Shown here one piece after another: positions 60,861-64,000 of a DNA stretch of 64,000 nucleotides. Origin of the DNA: Annulohypoxylon bovei var. microspora. Taxonomy: Eukaryota > Ascomycota > Sordariomycetes > Xylariales > Hypoxylaceae. The notes beneath the pieces are model-generated. The model worked only from the letters and a program-made list of their open reading frames with translations, made no database searches and was not told the DNA's origin. Within the stretch, counting starts at the first letter, position 1. The number at the start of each line of letters is the position of its first letter. Both the position numbers and the translations under genes were made by a program. The stretch covers positions 62,001 to 126,000 of the forward strand of contig MU405264.1 of assembly GCA_022836615.1 (NCBI GenBank), written 5' to 3'.

Positions 60861-62432
60861 TGTGTGTGACCCGGATCGTCATGAAAAGTACTATATCCCG
60901 ACTCCTTAGTCAAACCTCCTGACGGATCAATCGAAACACATCCTGATGGAGATTTAGCAAGGTCAGACGCAAAGTCGGGAGGACAAAGGGTATATAGCGG
61001 CTGGTGAAGTTCGGCAGTGTGTCGAGGTGGGCCGAAATCTGCGATGCTAACATGCGAACATTGGCGCTTGCGGTGTGAACTGGCCTCTCACTCGTCGGCC
61101 CTCCAAGGCACTTAACTCAATGCATGACTGGCCCCCAGAGAAAACGCCCACTGAGGGTGATAGATTGCCAAATTCATATTCGCAGATGGCGGTGGTCGAT
61201 CCCGTTCTTCCAATTCTGGTTGGATAAGGATATGGGAACGACAGGGACTTAAGCGCCAACTACCCGAGAATCGAACTTGATTGGCGGTCTACTTCCACAA
61301 CATCAGCAACCCCGCCGCCACTCTCACCTCGCCCCCTGCGCTTCTGCAGGTCACTCTGCCTCTACGGCCACCGATTGGTCAGATCCATCTCTACCGACAG
61401 AGGCGTGGTTGGACCCCGACTACGACAATAGCATCGTGTAGAGGGAGTTCTGTTGGCACTAACGAATAAAATGGCGATTGTTTGCCCTAACAATAGCGAC
61501 CAAGCCTTAAAGGACGTTAATAAAAAGTGCTGGCCATTCCTTTTTCAATCTCGTCACATCCTCTAACATATCAGACCTTAGAGATGACGACTCTTCCGGT
61601 GTGACTTCTCAAATATTTTATGAAGTGATGAGCGAAAACGACACTAAAATGATAATATCCCTTATGACCGACGATGCCGGCAAATGTAAGTGATGGAAAG
61701 ATGAGCGGCGGCAACAAGATAACATTTTAATGCGTACCTACATGGTATCGTTCCTTAAGATCGCTATTATCCTCGGAAAACCTGGTAAGAAACAATCGTC
61801 CCTCACGGACCTCATCCTTCAGAGCTAGATTTTCTGGGCATCTCGTCAGGATTGGTTGGTTGTTTCGAATGTAAATTGAACAATGCGAGGGAATGATTTT
61901 CGGATCCGGACTTCTAAGCTTTTACCTTTTTGCGATCCGTGCCTTTGAGCACGTAAGCCGTCAACTGATCTCATTGGTTGAAAATCCGAGTTACACACAC
62001 CTACTTGAAGAACAAACTTTATTTTGTTAGGATATGCTTCATAAAGCTAGTATCAAGATACAATTATAGTTTATTCGTTGCTAGAATCAATTTCTATTAA
62101 TAACATATGAACTCAATTCAAGTTATGAGAGAATATATTCACTTATATGTATATGCCGTATTTCGGGCGTATGACAATGAGCGAGGTAGTCACCTGACCT
62201 GGCGCTTTACAGTGTGACATGTCGGTTCTTGTACTCTCCGATCTAAAAACAGCTGTCGCGTCTTACCTAACCCCTGGAACTTTACACGCGTTTACTCCCC
62301 TCTCAACCTTGCTATGACCTACAACCCATAGCTTCTAAGATTGAAGTATGGAGGCGACCTCGAATTGTTAATTTTCTAATGGTTGGCCATTATATACTTT
62401 AACACCTTCTCGATGAACGGGAATCTGCAGCC
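60861..62432. other. Divergent spacer before the helicase gene
   Basis: Upstream region of the membrane-protein gene and the helicase gene. No gene is seen; the central part (61980-62180) is AT-rich. Confidence 0.55.
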
Positions 62433-64000
62433 ATGTCTGGCCCCAATAACGATGACTTATTCAAATCATTAAATCGGGCCCAGTCTCGTGCAGTCAACTC
62501 TCAGGCGTCGACTGTCGCTATCTTGGCTGGTCCTGGAAGTGGCAAGACTCATACGCTAACATCTCGAGTCGTTTGGCTTATTGATCATGTTGGCATCCGT
62601 CCACGCGACGTCATTGTCGCGACATTTACCGTCAAGGCAGCCAATGAGATGAAACTGCGTCTCGGCCAGGCACTCGGAGATGGGCGCGAAAAGAACATTG
62701 TACTCGGAACCTTTCACAGTATTGCTCGCAAATATCTAGCTATATATGGCAAACGCATCGGATTGGATCCTAAGTTCGGTATTGCGGATGACTCTGATTC
62801 GAGAGCTATCGTCAAGCGTATATGCAAGAGATTAGATGCTCAGGTCGATCCCGCTGCTGCTCGTGCTTATATCAGTAAGCGTAAAGCAAAGGGAACTTCC
62901 GACGAGAAGCCTGTCAAGGGCAAAGACGGCAAGGATTTAAAATCTCAAATGTACGAAAAATGCTTCGAAGATTACCAATCGCATCTTGAGCGGTCAAATC
63001 TGCTCGACTACGATGATCTTCTTATTCGTTGCGTTGAGCTGCTTCGCCAATGGCCTGATTGTGTTCAGAGCATCCAAACAGTCTTGATCGATGAGTATCA
63101 GGATACAAACGGAGTCCAGTATGATCTGATGAAACTCTTCGCCCAAAAGAATCGGCGGATAACGATAGTTGGGGATCCGGACCAGAGCATCTACGGTTGG
63201 CGATCGGCAGAAATAAGAAATCTCCATCGCCTGCTTAGTGACTTTCCCGGTACCGACGAAATATCCCTCGAGGAAAACTATAGATCGTCAAGCTCCATTC
63301 TCGACGCATCTTTAAAAGTTATTCAACAAGATGCAGAAAGGTATAAGAAAGCCCTGTTGCCTGTTCACGCCAGAGGTACTCGGCCTGTTCTTCGCATGTT
63401 GAAGAACCCTTTGGCTGAAGCAGAGTGGATTGTTTCCGAGATCAAGCGAATAAAGATGATGTCTGGGAACATGATCAAATCTGACGACATCGCGATATTG
63501 CTTCGGTCTGCTGCATTATCAAGACACGTTGAGTCCGCTCTCGGGAGAGAAGGTATACCTTATAGGATGGTTGGTACGTAATCATCAGATGCGTGTATCT
63601 GAATATACATCATATTAATGAGCTCTCAGGTGGTTTTAAGTTCTACGAACGGGCCGAAATCAAGACAATCTTGGATTACTTGCGGGTCATCCATCAGCCC
63701 GACAACAATGATGCTCTCGCGCGTATCATAAACGTCCCAAAGCGAGGTGTTGGCGATGTCACGGTAGCATCTCTATTAGATGAAGCTGAACGCAATACTA
63801 TGAGCCTCTGGCAATTACTTGACAAACACTTCCGAGGCGATCGAAAAGCAAATACAGCCATTAGAAAACCAGCAGAGCAAAAGATCAGCGGGAGCCTGTT
63901 CAGGTTAATCAACCATTTACGAAGTAAACTACGACCAAAGGAGGGTACTCCCTCTGATTTGGTCGAAATCATCCTCCAACTACTTAATGATCTACGTTTC
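62433..64000 (+). CDS. srs2: Srs2-type UvrD-family DNA helicase (partial, cut by window end)
   Basis: Exons 62433-63573 and 63630 to beyond 64000; 504 codons are visible, with the frame open at the edge. Srs2 is an SF1A 3'-5' helicase that strips Rad51 from single-stranded DNA and restrains recombination. Motifs in order: the Q-motif region LNRAQSRAV; Walker A AGPGSGKT with Lys38; Ia TFTVKAANEM; Ib GTFHSIARKYL; Walker B LIDEYQDTN; III GDPDQSIYGWRSAE; IV LEENYRSSSSIL. The splice rejoins IPYRMVGGFKFYERAEIKTILDYLR across motif IVa. A Lys-rich insertion at about 149-170 sits in subdomain 1B. The remaining motifs V and VI and the regulatory C-terminus lie outside the window. A PcrA/UvrD-like paralogue cannot be fully excluded without the C-terminus. 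Confidence 0.93.

Noticed and set aside
61235..61285. GAGAATCGAAC resembling a tRNA T-arm on the minus strand
   Set aside because: The flanking bases do not form a T stem and no D-arm or acceptor stem is present.
1..64000. Secondary-metabolite gene cluster
   Set aside because: An oxygenase, MFS carrier and bZIP factor are present, but no polyketide, peptide or terpene synthase backbone gene was found and the genes are not contiguous.
1..64000. CRISPR arrays, prophage or insertion sequences
   Set aside because: Introns and gene content are eukaryotic; no regularly spaced repeats, integrase or transposase were seen.

Overview
The window looks like nuclear DNA of a filamentous ascomycete (Pezizomycotina, probably Sordariomycetes). 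Genes are interrupted by short GT-AG introns, mostly 40-170 bp. The families are typical of moulds: an SREBP/SrbA-type bHLH regulator, an Srs2 helicase, a Kha1-type cation/proton antiporter, carboxy-muconate cyclase and a Dal5-like transporter. Intergenic DNA is littered with short ACCT/AGGT and ACAT runs. Nothing points to a bacterium, plasmid or virus. The genus cannot be fixed by reading alone.

Layout. 1-4.8 kb has no confident gene. 4.8-7.2 kb holds a ketopantoate-reductase-family gene (+) converging on a HIT-domain gene (-). 9.1-13.2 kb holds a ten-exon Dal5-type MFS transporter (+) converging on a five-exon 2-oxoglutarate/Fe(II) oxygenase (-). 14.0-16.2 kb is a CNNM/Mam3-type membrane protein with CBS domains (-). 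17.0-20.6 kb is a divergent pair of aromatic-catabolism genes: carboxy-cis,cis-muconate cyclase (-) and an intradiol ring-cleavage dioxygenase (+). They share a 1.3-kb promoter region. 21.3-22.6 kb is a secreted protein built of five cysteine-rich repeats (-). 24.9-27.8 kb is a Kha1-like antiporter (+). 27.8-45.3 kb is a 17.4-kb stretch with no recognisable gene. 45.3-46.2 kb is a bZIP-type factor with a very short zipper (+). 48.9-49.7 kb is a CIA30-domain protein (+). 49.7-53.8 kb is gene-free and rich in ACCT runs. 53.8-57.1 kb is the SREBP gene (-). 59.3-60.9 kb is a single-pass membrane protein of unknown function (-). 62.4 kb to the right edge is an Srs2-type helicase (+), cut by the window end.

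I rebuilt exon chains by hand from splice signals, reading phase and conserved motifs. Each chain closes in frame, which is the main support for the models. The functional links I can defend are the divergent ring-cleavage/cyclase pair (adjacent steps of the 3-oxoadipate type of pathway) and, weakly, the transporter/oxygenase neighbours. No polyketide or peptide synthase, transposase, reverse transcriptase, rRNA, tRNA or CRISPR array was recognised.

I did not find a clear new multi-gene system. The most distinctive items are the five-repeat cysteine protein with a paired cysteine loss, a 5-nt micro-exon in the transporter, sharp GC-rich peaks inside some genes, the large gene desert, and a 285-codon open frame behind the bZIP gene.
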